From the NCBI GenBank assembly GCA_947311845.1, contig CAMZMU010000020.1:41605349-41669348 (forward strand): a stretch of 64,000 nt of DNA, in the 5' to 3' direction. Origin of the DNA: Poa pratensis (lineage: Eukaryota > Streptophyta > Magnoliopsida > Poales > Poaceae). The position numbers and the translations under genes are program-made. The notes beneath the pieces are model-generated. The model did not search any database, had not been told where the DNA came from, and saw only the letters and a program-made list of their open reading frames with translations. Positions 11,367 to 21,796 of this stretch are shown here, in pieces; the stretch's first letter is position 1, and each line of letters opens with the position of its first letter.

Positions 11367-12271
11367 TGATGAGGACATCTCTAGTGTTTCTACTACTTCT
11401 CCAATTGAAGTTGCTGTTCAAGATAAATCCAATGAAGTGAGACTTGGTCCAATGACAAGATCAAGAACCAAGCAATTAGAACAGCAGGTGAACTCACTCT
11501 TATTAGAATATGATGTTTGTAATTCTGAGAATTTTATACTACCTAAATCTATGCATTTATGTATGATCAGGGTTATTAATAACACAAGCATTCATGGAGG
11601 AGAGGAGCTGCAAGGCATGGAGCACATGGAGGATCACATGAAGAACAAGAGGGAATGCATGGAGGATGAAATTCAGAATATCCACTACAAGTGCTCGAGG
11701 GAGGAGAGGGAGCACATGGAGAGAGGCAAGAGGATGGCGCACAACACCATGTTGGTGCGCCAAGAGAGGAGTCCTAGTTGAACAAGGACAAGGACCTGCG
11801 TGTCCTTATTTGGCCGAGTCCTTAATGGGCTGGTTTGTATCCCAACTAAGTCCAGAAAAGAGTCCAGTCCGAGTTGAGGAAGGGTTGCTTGCGCAAGGCA
11901 CTTGTGGCCGCACCCCTCCCTCATATATAGCCACCACCTGCGTGTGGGATAGATAAGACTTCGTTAAAATTAAACCCTAGAACCTCTAGATTGTATTGCT
12001 GCTAAGCATTCATCTTGAAGTATACCTTTGCAAATTCTACGTGCTATCTTGTTGTTCCATTGGGAATAAGGGGATACAGGACCACCCGTGATCATTGATT
12101 GCGTGTGCAAGAGTGTGTAGTTGAGAATATCCAAAGGGGTTGATTGTTGTTGCATTGGCAGCAGGGATTATCCAAGGAGAGTTTTCAGTGTAGCACTAGT
12201 TATCAATCATCCACAAATCATCCACCATATTTTCGAGTTGCTCTCAAGAGAAGATCGGGCCACCCATATCA
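11367..12271 (+). repeat. Chromovirus 5' LTR
   Basis: 905 bp, TGATGAGG...CCATATCA. Near-identical to 17033-17947. It carries remnants of the coding tail (LGPMTRSRTKQLEQQVNSLL), as in elements whose pol frame extends into the LTR. TATA-like ATATATAG near 11924. Confidence 0.93.
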
Positions 12272-12274
12272 TCT

Positions 12275-12289
12275 TGGTATCAGAGCCAC
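12275..12289 (+). promoter_or_regulatory. Primer binding site, initiator tRNA-Met type
   Basis: TGGTATCAGAGCCAC, three nt after the LTR end. This is the standard initiator-Met primer site of many plant retrotransposons. Confidence 0.93.
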
Positions 12290-12569
12290 AGGTTTACTCG
12301 GTGAGCAATTTCCATACCCTAGTTCTTTGAGTGTTTTTCGTCCTATCCAGAAAAAGCCATACAAAAAAATTAGGTTTAGAATTTGTCATAGCCTAGATCA
12401 CACCGAAATTGCTTAGTTTACTTTGCTGTTTTTGTTGATTTCGTGTTCCTGTTTTTCTTTTTCTAGTTGTCGAGTTCTTAGGTCTAGGGTTAGGGTTCCT
12501 TTTGTTAGTCGAGTCCATCCATCAAAAATCCCAAAAAAATTAGTTTCCTAGTTGTTTCCTACTCAAATC

Positions 12570-12830
12570 CGAGTTGATATCGAGTTCCTGCCGCGGCACA
12601 AATTTTCCTGATTTTCCTGCCGCGCCTCTAGTTCTACCCGAACTCGGAATCGATTCATACCGCGGCACCAAAACGCGTGAAAACCTGCCGCGCCTACATC
12701 GAGTTGAACTCGGAATCCAGTTCCTGCCACGGCACAAAAACGCGTGAAACGCTGCCGTGCCTAACTCGAGTAGTACTCGGAATCGGACTCGCTGCCGGGG
12801 CACAAAAACGGCTGGTTCTCTGCCGTGAGT
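12570..12830 (+). repeat. Four imperfect ~67-bp repeats in the chromovirus leader
   Basis: Each unit holds ACTCGGAATC, then CTGCCGCGGCACAAAAACG, then CTGCCGCGCCTA. The first unit is the most degenerate and the fourth is cut short. The GC-rich CCGCGG and GCCGCGC cores could pair with each other in the RNA. The region lies between the PBS and gag, where packaging or dimerisation signals are usually found. Confidence 0.7.
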
Positions 12831-13605
12831 TTCTGCGTCTAGTTTCTAGCTTTTCGTGTGTTTCTTTTTGTTTTCTTTGCACCTTTCATTAGGATTTCAA
12901 TTCTGAACTTTGTGAGACTTAGACACAGCCTTTCTACAACCAGAAATTTAGGTACATTACCCATAAGACTAGCTGTTTTCTTGCTCACAGGCTGCTCAAT
13001 AGTTTGTTGCCCGGTTTGTGTTTCTGCCAAAATTTTGCTCCGCGGTGCGACATATTGTGGCCTAGAGAGAAGTGCTACAGTGAGATTTTACTGTTACTGT
13101 AGCAGTACGTGAGAAGTATCAAAAAAAAGCAACAAGTGAGAGGTATAAAAAAACAAAAAAAGAGAGAAAACAGAAAATTGCAAAGAGGCCGAAAGTTTCA
13201 TCCCCTTTGAGCAATCTTGTGCCTGTTTTTGTTGAGCATAGCTAGTGTCTTTCGAGTGCATTGCAAAAGTTCTCCATATATTTGCTTTGCCCCATTTGTC
13301 TCCAAATTTTGTGTGAGTTCTCTAGGTGTGTTCATATCATCACAAAACAGCAAATTGGGCTTTGTTATTTTGGTGTGTTAGGATTCCCAACCCAGCTCCA
13401 CCAAATATCCTGTTTGCTTTGTGACACTTGATACCCTGGTTATTCTCTTCTCACACTTGGTACACCTATCATTGCTGCTGGTGGGTAAGTAAATCCTTTT
13501 CACTTTGGAACAAGTAAAGATACACTATTATTTGCTGGTTTTGAGTGAGTTGTGAGAGAACACCACAATCCATTGTTACTTTTGTTTTCACTAACAACTT
13601 AATCA

Positions 13606-16600
13606 ATGGGTCCTTCTAGTGATGATGTTGTGCAGGCAAAGAAACAACCTGAAGATCCTATCCACTGGAATGAATATGAGGCTTTGAGAGAGACAATGTA
13701 CAAACGAATTTCCACTGAAATAGAGAGAAGTGATGATAGCTTGAGGGAAGAACTGAAATCGTTGGATTTCAAAATTGACGCATCTGCCACTCAAGAATCT
13801 GTTGATATGCTACAAGAAGCTGTTACAAATTTGACAAGACAGGTTGCCAATCTGTCCACCCTTGTACAACAACGACAAGCACCTCCCAATGTGCATAATG
13901 CTGCTGATTTAGCTGGCCGAGGTGATGGGCATGATGGTCGTGGTGGTGTTGGTTTTAGAAGGGTGCCGTGGGACAATAATAGAGAGGATGATGGTTTGGG
14001 AAAACCGAAATTTTCTATCCCTACTCTCACAGGTGATACTGACGATGTGGAAGAATATGTGATGTGGGAGCTGAAAATTGAGAAGCTATGGAGATTGCAT
14101 GATTACAATGAAGAGAGGAAAATAAAGCTTGCTTCTTCTGGTCTTGAAGGTTACGCTCTTTTGTTGTGGGATGGCATTACAAGTTTGAGGGCAGAACGTG
14201 AAGAACCAGATGTGGCTACATGGGAAGAGATGAAAAAATTACTTCGGGACAGATTTGTGCCCAAGAATTATATTAGAACTCTCTATGATAAGTTACAGCA
14301 ATTGAAGCAAGGAACAAAATCTGTCGATGCATATTATAAAGAGATGGAGTTGATCATGCAGCGGGCACGGGTCCGCGAGGCTCCAGACCAAACAATGCAA
14401 CGTTTTCTCTCAGGATTACAATTTAAAATCAAGAGTATTGTGCGGCATGTACAGTATAGTGATATCACAGATTTGCTACATCAAGCAAGAGAAGCTGAGA
14501 AACGGTTGGCTGAAGAGGCGCAATTGAGTACAAGGAGGAGTTTTTCGCCGAGAAGTTCTGTTTTATCACCACAAACACCTCCAACTGCTCCAACACGAAG
14601 TGGTACTAGTGCCAAACCTGAGACTACCACTTCTAGTGCAAGGAAACCAACCCAGCCTGCACCAAATTCGAGTGGATCAGCCACTACAACACGCAATAGA
14701 GACATGGCTTGTCATACATGTGGAGGCAAAGGGCACTTTAAGCGAGATTGTCCTAATAAGAAAGTCATGATTTTTAATGCTGAAGATGGGTATGAGACAG
14801 GAGATGATGCTGATCCTAATGAGGAAGAAGATTATAATGATGAGGATGGTCCTATTGATGCATATGCTACACATTATCCATCTATTGTTTGCACACAAGC
14901 TTTGAGTGTTGTTCCAAGTGATGAAAGCCAAAGGTGTAATTTGTTCCAAACAAAAGCAATTGTGGGTCCTAAAATGGCTTGCAAGGTGATTATTGATGGA
15001 GGGAGTTGCAGAAATTTGGCCAGCAAAGAGTTATGTGCAAAACTAAAATTGCGATATATTCCACATCCACATCCTTATTATATTCAATGGTTGAGTGACA
15101 AAGAAGAAATCAAGGTGTGCCATATGGTGCGAGTGGAATTTCAGATTGGACCATACAAAGATACAATTGAGTGTGATGTTGTTCCTATGTCCGTTTGCCA
15201 CATGTTATTGGGGAGACCGTGGCAATTTGACAAGAAAGTTATCCATGATGGGAGAGCAAACACATATCAATTGAATTGGCACAACAAGGATATTATTTTG
15301 AGGCCTATGTCACCACAGGAAATTGTAAATGAGTCTAGACAAAAAACAGAAGTGAATTTAGAAAAAGAGAGTGAGCGTTATGAGAAGAGTGAAAACAATA
15401 CTTCTGTGGGAGACACCAAACCTAAGCCGAGTGGTAAAAGTAAGGGAGTGAGCCTTTTAACTATGTTAGCCACCAAAGCTGATTTAAGAGAGTTTCGTGA
15501 GGATCCTAGTTTAGTACCTATTGTGCTCATGCATAAGGGGGAAATTTTAGTTTCTAACGACATGACTCCTCTTTCTATTGGTGTTTCTAATGTGTTGCAG
15601 GAGTTTGATGATGTGTTTCCGGAGGAGGTACCCACAGGTTTGCCACCATTGCGTGGGATAGAGCACCAAATTGATTTGATTCCGGGAGCTACATTGCCAA
15701 ACCGAGCACCCTATAGGACAAATCCCCAAGAGACGAAGGAAATTCAGAAACAAGTACAAGAGCTTCTTGATAAAGGGTATATTCGAATCAGCTTGAGCCC
15801 TTGTGCTGTTCCTGTTATTTTAGTTCCTAAGAAAGATGGTACTTGGCGCATGTGTGTAGATTGTAGAGCAATTAACAACATCACTATTCGTTATCGTCAT
15901 CCTATTCCACGTTTGGAAGACATGTTAGATGAATTAAGTGGTGCTGCTGTTTTCTCTAAAATTGATTTGCGTAGTGGTTATCATCAAATTAGGATGAAAG
16001 AGGGGGATGAGTGGAAAACAGCCTTTAAAACGAAATTTGGTTTATATGAGTGGTTGGTGATGCCTTTTGGTTTAACTAATGCACCTAGTACTTTCATGAG
16101 ATTAATGAACCATGTTTTGAGAAATTTTATTGGCAAGTTTGTGGTTGTGTACTTTGATGATATATTAATTTACAGCCGCAACGAACATGAACATTGTGAT
16201 CATATTAGACAAGTATTGCATGTGCTGCGTGAACACAAACTTTATGGTAATCTTGCTAAGTGCACATTTTGCAAAGATAAGGTCATATTTCTGGGATATG
16301 TTGTTTCTAAACATGGAATTGAAGTAGATGTATCTAAAATTGAAGCTATTAAGAATTGGCCTATTCCCATGAATGTTAGTCAACTCAGAAGTTTTATTGG
16401 CTTGGCTAGTTTTTATAGGAGGTTTGTGAAAGATTTTAGTACCCTTGCTGCAGCTTTGAATGATCTTACTAAAAAGGGTGTTGCATTTGAGTGGGGTGTT
16501 GCCCAAGATATTGCTTTTGATGAGATTAAAAATAGATTGATTTCGGCCCCATTGTTGATTCTTCCTAATTTCCATAAGCAATTTGAAATTGAATGTGATG

Positions 16601-16905
16601 CTAGTGGTATTGGAATAGGAGGAGTATTAATGCAAGAGAACAAACCCGTGGCTTATTTTTCTGAAAAATTGAGTGGAGCTCAATTGAATTATTCTGTCTA
16701 TGATAAAGAGTTGTATGCACTTGTTAGAGTACTTGAGGTTTGGAAACATTATTTGTGGCCAAAAGAATTTATCATACATTCTGATCATGAGGCATTGAAA
16801 TTTTTGAAGAGCCAATCTAGTCTTAATAAACGTCATGCAAAGTGGGTTGAATTCATTGAATCTTTCCCATACATAATTAAGTACAAGAAAGGCAAAGATC
16901 AATGA
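13606..16905 (+). CDS. gag-pol: Gag-protease-RT-RNase H polyprotein (chromovirus), integrase deleted
   Basis: A 1099-aa uninterrupted frame from ATG 13606. Order: gag with coiled coil (about 20-90) and Retrotrans_gag block (about 140-290); CCHC zinc knuckle [14 protein letters not shown] (about 368-381); protease with [11 protein letters not shown] (about 463); RT (about 680-860) with [13 protein letters not shown] and catalytic YFDDILIYS; RNase H (about 950-1080) with [11 protein letters not shown] and DKELYAL. It stops just after KYKKGKDQ, where integrase should start. The protein could form particles and make cDNA but not insert it. All visible catalytic residues are intact, so this copy would depend on integrase from a relative. 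Confidence 0.93.
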   Translation: MGPSSDDVVQAKKQPEDPIHWNEYEALRETMYKRISTEIERSDDSLREELKSLDFKIDASATQESVDMLQEAVTNLTRQVANLSTLVQQRQAPPNVHNAADLAGRGDGHDGRGGVGFRRVPWDNNREDDGLGKPKFSIPTLTGDTDDVEEYVMWELKIEKLWRLHDYNEERKIKLASSGLEGYALLLWDGITSLRAEREEPDVATWEEMKKLLRDRFVPKNYIRTLYDKLQQLKQGTKSVDAYYKEMELIMQRARVREAPDQTMQRFLSGLQFKIKSIVRHVQYSDITDLLHQAREAEKRLAEEAQLSTRRSFSPRSSVLSPQTPPTAPTRSGTSAKPETTTSSARKPTQPAPNSSGSATTTRNRDMACHTCGGKGHFKRDCPNKKVMIFNAEDGYETGDDADPNEEEDYNDEDGPIDAYATHYPSIVCTQALSVVPSDESQRCNLFQTKAIVGPKMACKVIIDGGSCRNLASKELCAKLKLRYIPHPHPYYIQWLSDKEEIKVCHMVRVEFQIGPYKDTIECDVVPMSVCHMLLGRPWQFDKKVIHDGRANTYQLNWHNKDIILRPMSPQEIVNESRQKTEVNLEKESERYEKSENNTSVGDTKPKPSGKSKGVSLLTMLATKADLREFREDPSLVPIVLMHKGEILVSNDMTPLSIGVSNVLQEFDDVFPEEVPTGLPPLRGIEHQIDLIPGATLPNRAPYRTNPQETKEIQKQVQELLDKGYIRISLSPCAVPVILVPKKDGTWRMCVDCRAINNITIRYRHPIPRLEDMLDELSGAAVFSKIDLRSGYHQIRMKEGDEWKTAFKTKFGLYEWLVMPFGLTNAPSTFMRLMNHVLRNFIGKFVVVYFDDILIYSRNEHEHCDHIRQVLHVLREHKLYGNLAKCTFCKDKVIFLGYVVSKHGIEVDVSKIEAIKNWPIPMNVSQLRSFIGLASFYRRFVKDFSTLAAALNDLTKKGVAFEWGVAQDIAFDEIKNRLISAPLLILPNFHKQFEIECDASGIGIGGVLMQENKPVAYFSEKLSGAQLNYSVYDKELYALVRVLEVWKHYLWPKEFIIHSDHEALKFLKSQSSLNKRHAKWVEFIESFPYIIKYKKGKDQ

Positions 16906-17020
16906 CAATGCCTATAAGATAGACCTTCCAGTTGAGGAGTATGGTGTGAGTAATTCATTCAATGTTGCTGATTTGTCACCGTACATTGGAGATGATCTTG
17001 CATCGCGGACGATGCCTTTT
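16906..17020 (+). pseudogene. Integrase C-terminal remnant
   Basis: Directly after the gag-pol stop, another frame reads [25 protein letters not shown] and RTMPFQ, the last part of a chromovirus integrase. The zinc-binding and DDE catalytic core are absent. The tail is out of frame with gag-pol, so it is not translated as a fusion. Confidence 0.88.
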
Positions 17021-17032
17021 CAAGGGGGAGGA
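17021..17032 (+). promoter_or_regulatory. Chromovirus polypurine tract
   Basis: CAAGGGGGAGGA lies immediately before the TG of the 3' LTR. Confidence 0.92.
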
Positions 17033-17947
17033 TGATGAGGACATCTCTAGTGTTTCTACTACTTCTCCAATTGAAGATGTTGCTGTTCAAGATAAATCCA
17101 ATGAAGTGAGACTTGGTCCAATGACAAGATCAAGAACCAAGCAATTAGAACAGCAGGTGAACTCACTCTTATTAGAATATGATGTTTGTAATTCTGAGAA
17201 TTTTATACTACCTAAATCTATGCATTTATGTATGATCAGGGTTATTAATAACACAAGCATTCATGGAGGAGAGGAGCTGCAAGGCATGGAGCACATGGAG
17301 GATCACATGAAGAACAAGAGGGAATGCATGGAGGATGAAATTCAGAATATCCACTACAAGTGCTCGAGGGAGGAGAGGGAGGCAGGAGCACATGGAGAGA
17401 GGCAAGAGGATGGCGCACAACACCATGTTGGTGCGCCAAGAGAGGAGTCCTAGTTGAACAAGGACAAGGACCTGCGTGTCCTTATTTGGCCGAGTCCTTA
17501 ATGGGCTGGTTTGTATCCCAACTAAGTCCAGAAAAGAGTCCAGTCCGAGTTGAGGAAGGGTTGCTTGCGCAAGGCACTTGTGGCCGCACCCCTCCCTCAT
17601 ATATAGCCACCACCTGCGTGTGGGATAGATAAGACTTCGTTAAAATTAAACCCTAGAACCTCTAGATTGTACTGCTGCTAAGCATTCATCTTGAAGTATA
17701 CCTTTGCAAATTCTACGTGCTATCTTGTTGTTCCATTGGGAATAAGGGGATATAGGACCACCCGTGATCATTGATTGCGTGTGCAAGAGTGTGTAGTTGA
17801 GAATATCCAAAGGGGTTGATTGTTGTTGCATTGGCAGCAGGGATTATCCAAGGAGAGTTTTCAGTGTAGCACTAGTTATCAATCATCCACAAATCATCCA
17901 CCATATTTTCGAGTTGCTCTCAAGAGAAGATCGGGCCACCCATATCA
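17033..17947 (+). repeat. Chromovirus 3' LTR
   Basis: 915 bp, paired with 11367-12271. Compared with it: a 3-bp insertion near 17075, a 7-bp insertion near 17386, and two substitutions. Followed by the target duplication GCTTC. Confidence 0.93.
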
Positions 17948-18124
17948 GCTTCTTTGCCCACGATCTCGCATCCACGGTGCGGATTCTTTTGCTTTGAGGT
18001 TAAAAGGGTGCGGCGGAGTAAATAGTATTTTTTACTTGCCATTTGCTCTCCGCCGCCGCTGCTTCTTCTTCCTCCTCGCGCATCGCCATATCCTCCTAGC
18101 GAAGCTTTTGCAACCACCTCTGCG

Positions 18125-20753
18125 ATGACGAAGCCTACCACCCGAAAGGGCAGGAGTGCTACGAACGCATCGGCGGACAGCGCCACTGGAGCCGCTGCCA
18201 GCGGTTTGAAGAGGGACAAGGGCGCTTGGACCAAGTCCACCTGCAGCAAGAGGATGCTCACCGTCCTGCGGAATGACGGGCTGATCCCTGAGGACACCTC
18301 GCAAGTTCGCATCCCCGGCGCCGAGGTAATCCCGCGCCCAGGCCCCAATGAGCGGGTCTGCTTTGTTGATTTTGTGAACATGGGATTCTCCTTCCCTGTT
18401 CACAACTTTCTTCATGCACAGATGCACGTGTAAGGAGTGCAATTGCACGATTTTACGCCCAATGGGCTTTTGCACATTGCGTGTTTCTTCGTCCTTTGCG
18501 AGTGCTTCTTGGGCGTCGCACCCCACTTTGGTCTGTTCCGCCGCATCTTCAACGTCAAGCGCCAGCACAGCGCCAAGGGACCTGGTGGTTTTGGAGTACA
18601 GGCTCGACCTGATGTCGAGTACTTCAAGATCAACTTCCTGGAGTCTGTGCAAGGATGGCGCCAGAAGTGGTTCTACATCAAGGATGTGACCATACGCGCC
18701 CAAACATTCGGGTTGCCTGCCTTTGACGCAGACGCCCTGGTGAAGAAGAGGCCATCCTGGATTGCCCAGCCAACCGGAGTCAAAGCCAAAGAGGCTGACA
18801 TTCTGATGGAGAAGGTGCTGAAGCTTCAGACCACTGTTGGTCGAGAGGTCACGGGCATCCATCTGCTAGCCATTATGGCCAAGAGGCGAGTGCAACCCCT
18901 TCGAGCCCGAGCACATGCTATGTGGGGATACAGTGGTGCTTCTGATCCAATCCGCTCACGCGCGGTGGAGCTTTTTGATGCGGAGGCGGAGAAGTTGGTA
19001 AGAAGCCTTACCAAATTGACTGATGAAGATCCCTGCGAGATGAACTCGCCTATGCCTCCTTATGAAACCAGCAACCCTCTACTAGAGGTAACAGTTGATA
19101 CTATATCTCAGTTGATATGTTATGCATGTGTGATGTTGAATCCTTTGCTGTTTATGTGTGTAGGGACACAAAATGTATGAGTCGATGCCTCCCTTGCCAG
19201 AGAGCGGCCCAGTGCCAGACAATGAGCCATTCGAGGCAGATTATGATGATGAGATGGCCTCACTCGCCACCGCACACACGCCAGAAGCCGATGAGGGCAA
19301 TGCTGAGGTGCAGGGCAAGCAGAAGCGGTCGCGCGACGAGGAAGACACCGCTGACTCGGAGGAAAAGGAGGAAGACAGGATGGAGTCGATGACGGCGCCA
19401 CTCGAGGTGCCTCCTATTTGCTCGGTTCCCCCATGACCACCGAAGAAATCGCGCCCGAGCGTGGGTGTGCTTAACCCTGGTCGAATGGTCGACCTTACTG
19501 AAGAGTAAGTATTACGTGCCCATGCTTTGTCACTTTATGAATAATGCCACCTTGTATATTTATAATGTGTGATACAGTGTTTCCTCGGATGAGGATATGC
19601 CTCCGCCGCCAACGGCGGAAAAGAGTAGCGCAGCATCCACTGCACGGATGCTGCCACCAGAGCAGCCGCCTACCCCTACGACTCCTGCTGCTACAGCCAC
19701 AGCTACACCACCCGAGCCGGAGGTTGCACCAACTGAGAGCAGAGCTGCGGCTGCAGGTGTCCCTGCGTCGACTTCTTCCTTCTTGGAGCACGTAAGTTTA
19801 TGCTTGCCGTAGTTTTAATCCTCATTGAGTGCCAATTTTTTTGCCTAGACTCAGTTATTGAGTTATGAATTTGCCCATGTCGTGCACTTAGGCATTTATG
19901 CAAGAGTTGCTGAAGGCTAGTGCCAAGTATGTGCACAAGGAGACGGAAGCCGCCACCCTACTGCAGCAACTCGAAGCTGCGAAGAGTGCGTATCTCTTTA
20001 TGCTATTACCACTTGTTGAGGCTGATTCCTCTTGCAGTCTGCTGACCATGTGTGTTTGAATTGCAGAGGCCGCCGCTGATGCGGCAGAAAATTTGAACAA
20101 TGCCACCCGTCGAGTGGCTGATCTGGAGAAGAGGCTGAAAGCAGCCGAGGTTAGAGAGGAGTCGGCAATTGGTCGACTTTCTGCCGCCAGCACCAGCTTA
20201 ACTGGTACGAATTTTTGCTGTGTTCCTTAGATGTTTGAGGTTTCCGATATATGGTGCTGATTATTTTGTCCACATGCTAGGCGTGATGGATGGCCCTACT
20301 GCTACTGGCAAGCAAAGCCTTGGCACCTCACTCGATGAAAGTGTGGCTGTCTCGGAGGTTACCAGTAGCAGAGCAGGGGAGATGCTGACGCAGGCGGCGA
20401 GTGCCTTGGGCGCCCTCCATGGCAGCTTCTTCCCCGGCGAAGAGCTACCATCTTCCTTTGCAGAGCTGGTTGAGCTATTCAAGCCGGAAGGGACTGCCGT
20501 CGCTGACTTCTGTCGCGAGCAAATGGTAAGTGGTGCTCAGACTACTTTTCTCATGTTGCTCACGCACGGAGTCGAGGCAGATTTTGACGCAGCTACGAAG
20601 AAGTTTCCACGGGGTTCTGATGGCAGAACCGTTGGGCTCGGCACTTGGATGGAAGCCGCCAAAAAATATGCCCAACAGCTGGTAACAACTGTTGAAGAAA
20701 GGGCAGCCAAGGTCCAGGCGAAGAAAGCTTCCTCCAAGAAGTCGACGACTTAG
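18125..20753 (+). pseudogene. Tat-1 antisense gene A: Transposase_28-like protein, six exons
   Basis: This gene is antisense to Tat-1 gag-pol. Exons: 18125-19087, 19164-19504, 19578-19791, 19892-19985, 20067-20204, 20281-20753. All five introns are GT-AG (73-107 nt) and keep one frame, giving 741 codons including the stop. Exon 1 has the conserved block of 'putative gypsy-type transposon' proteins: GFSFPVHNFL, FTPNGLLHIACFF, GVAPHFGLFRRIF, RRVQPLRARAHAMWGYSG. Middle exons are acidic and Pro/Ala-rich with a nuclear-signal-like KQKRSRDEE; later exons look coiled coil; the last holds FCREQMVSGAQ. Only two lesions exist: TAA at 18431-18433 (likely once Tyr) and TGA at 19434-19436 (likely CGA to TGA). 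Function is unknown; related genes occur antisense in Grande/Retand-type Tat elements. No frameshift was found over 2.2 kb of coding sequence. Confidence 0.85.
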
Positions 20754-21015
20754 CTAGTGATCCCTTTGTTGACTAGGTCTAGGAATTTCATCATTTTGCT
20801 TTTGCTATATGTAAATTATCAGACATCGTATCTGTCTTGTTATGAAATATGAACTTCAGTAATCGGGAGATGCAGCCCCCGAGCCTTTTGCTTGAGCTCT
20901 TTATGCTTCCTTATGCATTTAATTATTCTGACTGTAGAACCGAGCCTCTAAACCATCAACTGGCCCTGTTGTGGGTGGTTCTTCGAAGTCGTGAAGCGTG
21001 AATGACCAGAAAATT

Positions 21016-21769
21016 ATGGACTACCTTCAGCAAAAGCTTTCCGAGGTTACTCGCGAGCTGAAGGAAACACAAGATGCGTATGCTGAGTTGCAGTCGAGGC
21101 CATCCCCAACTACGGAACGGGAGGCCTTTTTGCTTGAGGAGTTGGAGAGAGTAAATCTGCAACTCGAATGTAAGATATTTTTGGATCATCGAGATCTATT
21201 CTTTGCGAGGTGACTCGACTGGGCCATGATGAGCCCTTTGTTTTTGCGCAGGTGTTTGCTCTGACCCGATAAAGGAGGAGGCACGGATACAGGATCGACT
21301 CGACGGTCATGCGAGTAGTACTGAGTACTCTGCCCACCCCTTTTGGTCAGATAGGGCGAGGAGCGCCATTTTGGTAAGGCTTCTGGACCAGGCTTGGCGC
21401 ACTGCCATTCGACTGGAGACCTGCAGGTTGGCTTTATTTCGAGTCCACGAAGCTTTGTTTCCTTTGAATGAGCAACCACAGGGTCTTGTTGCATTGCTGA
21501 AGAAATTTCGAAAAGGCAAGGCGATCAAGAAGTTTGTGCGCGAGCAACTGATTAGCGGGGCTAATGTTGCTCTTGCCTTTGTGCGATCGCACCTTCCGCA
21601 TCTTGATTTGAAAAGTATTGCGATGGGACCCGCACCCATACCAGGTGGTGGTCCTGTGCCAATGGACGAGCACTACCAAGAGACACGGGTGGACGCATTG
21701 GTCTTAATCCATCGTGTGCTGAAGGAGGAGGAAAAGTGGACCGAGCCCAAGGAAGAACCTGTTGAATAG
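21016..21769 (+). CDS. Tat-1 antisense gene B: intact two-exon coiled-coil protein
   Basis: Exons 21016-21169 and 21252-21769 with a GT-AG intron give a 223-aa protein with no stop or frameshift. It starts MDYLQQKLSEVTRELKETQ, a coiled-coil-like heptad region, and ends EEPVE. The middle segment FVREQLISGANVALAFVRSH resembles FCREQMVSGAQTTFLMLLTH of antisense gene A, so B looks like a diverged duplicate of A's C-terminal module. It lies 262 nt downstream of A on the same strand, separated by a PPT-like AGCCCCCGAG at 20873. The start is uncertain because an upstream exon could exist (the frame is open to 20998). Function unknown. Confidence 0.7.
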
Positions 21770-21796
21770 GTTATGTGTATGGGGGGTGACCCCAGA

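Larger units (their letters stand above)
11367..17947 (+). mobile_element. Chromovirus-type Ty3/gypsy element lacking integrase
   Basis: Complete ends: 5' LTR 11367-12271, tRNA-Met PBS, leader, gag-pol, PPT, 3' LTR 17033-17947. The perfect target duplication GCTTC flanks it (11362-11366 and 17948-17952). The LTRs differ by about two substitutions and two short indels (3 and 7 bp), so the insertion is very young. The coding region ends after RNase H and jumps to the last codons of the integrase tail. The TGATGAGGACAT LTR start and a coding tail running into the LTR (GPMTRSRTKQLEQQVNSLL) suggest a chromovirus, possibly CRM-like, but the lineage cannot be fixed because the chromodomain region is missing. 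Confidence 0.92.

Noticed and set aside
11557..12416. Open frames inside the chromovirus LTR as separate genes
   Set aside because: They are repeated identically in the 3' LTR and represent the pol coding tail or shadows of it.
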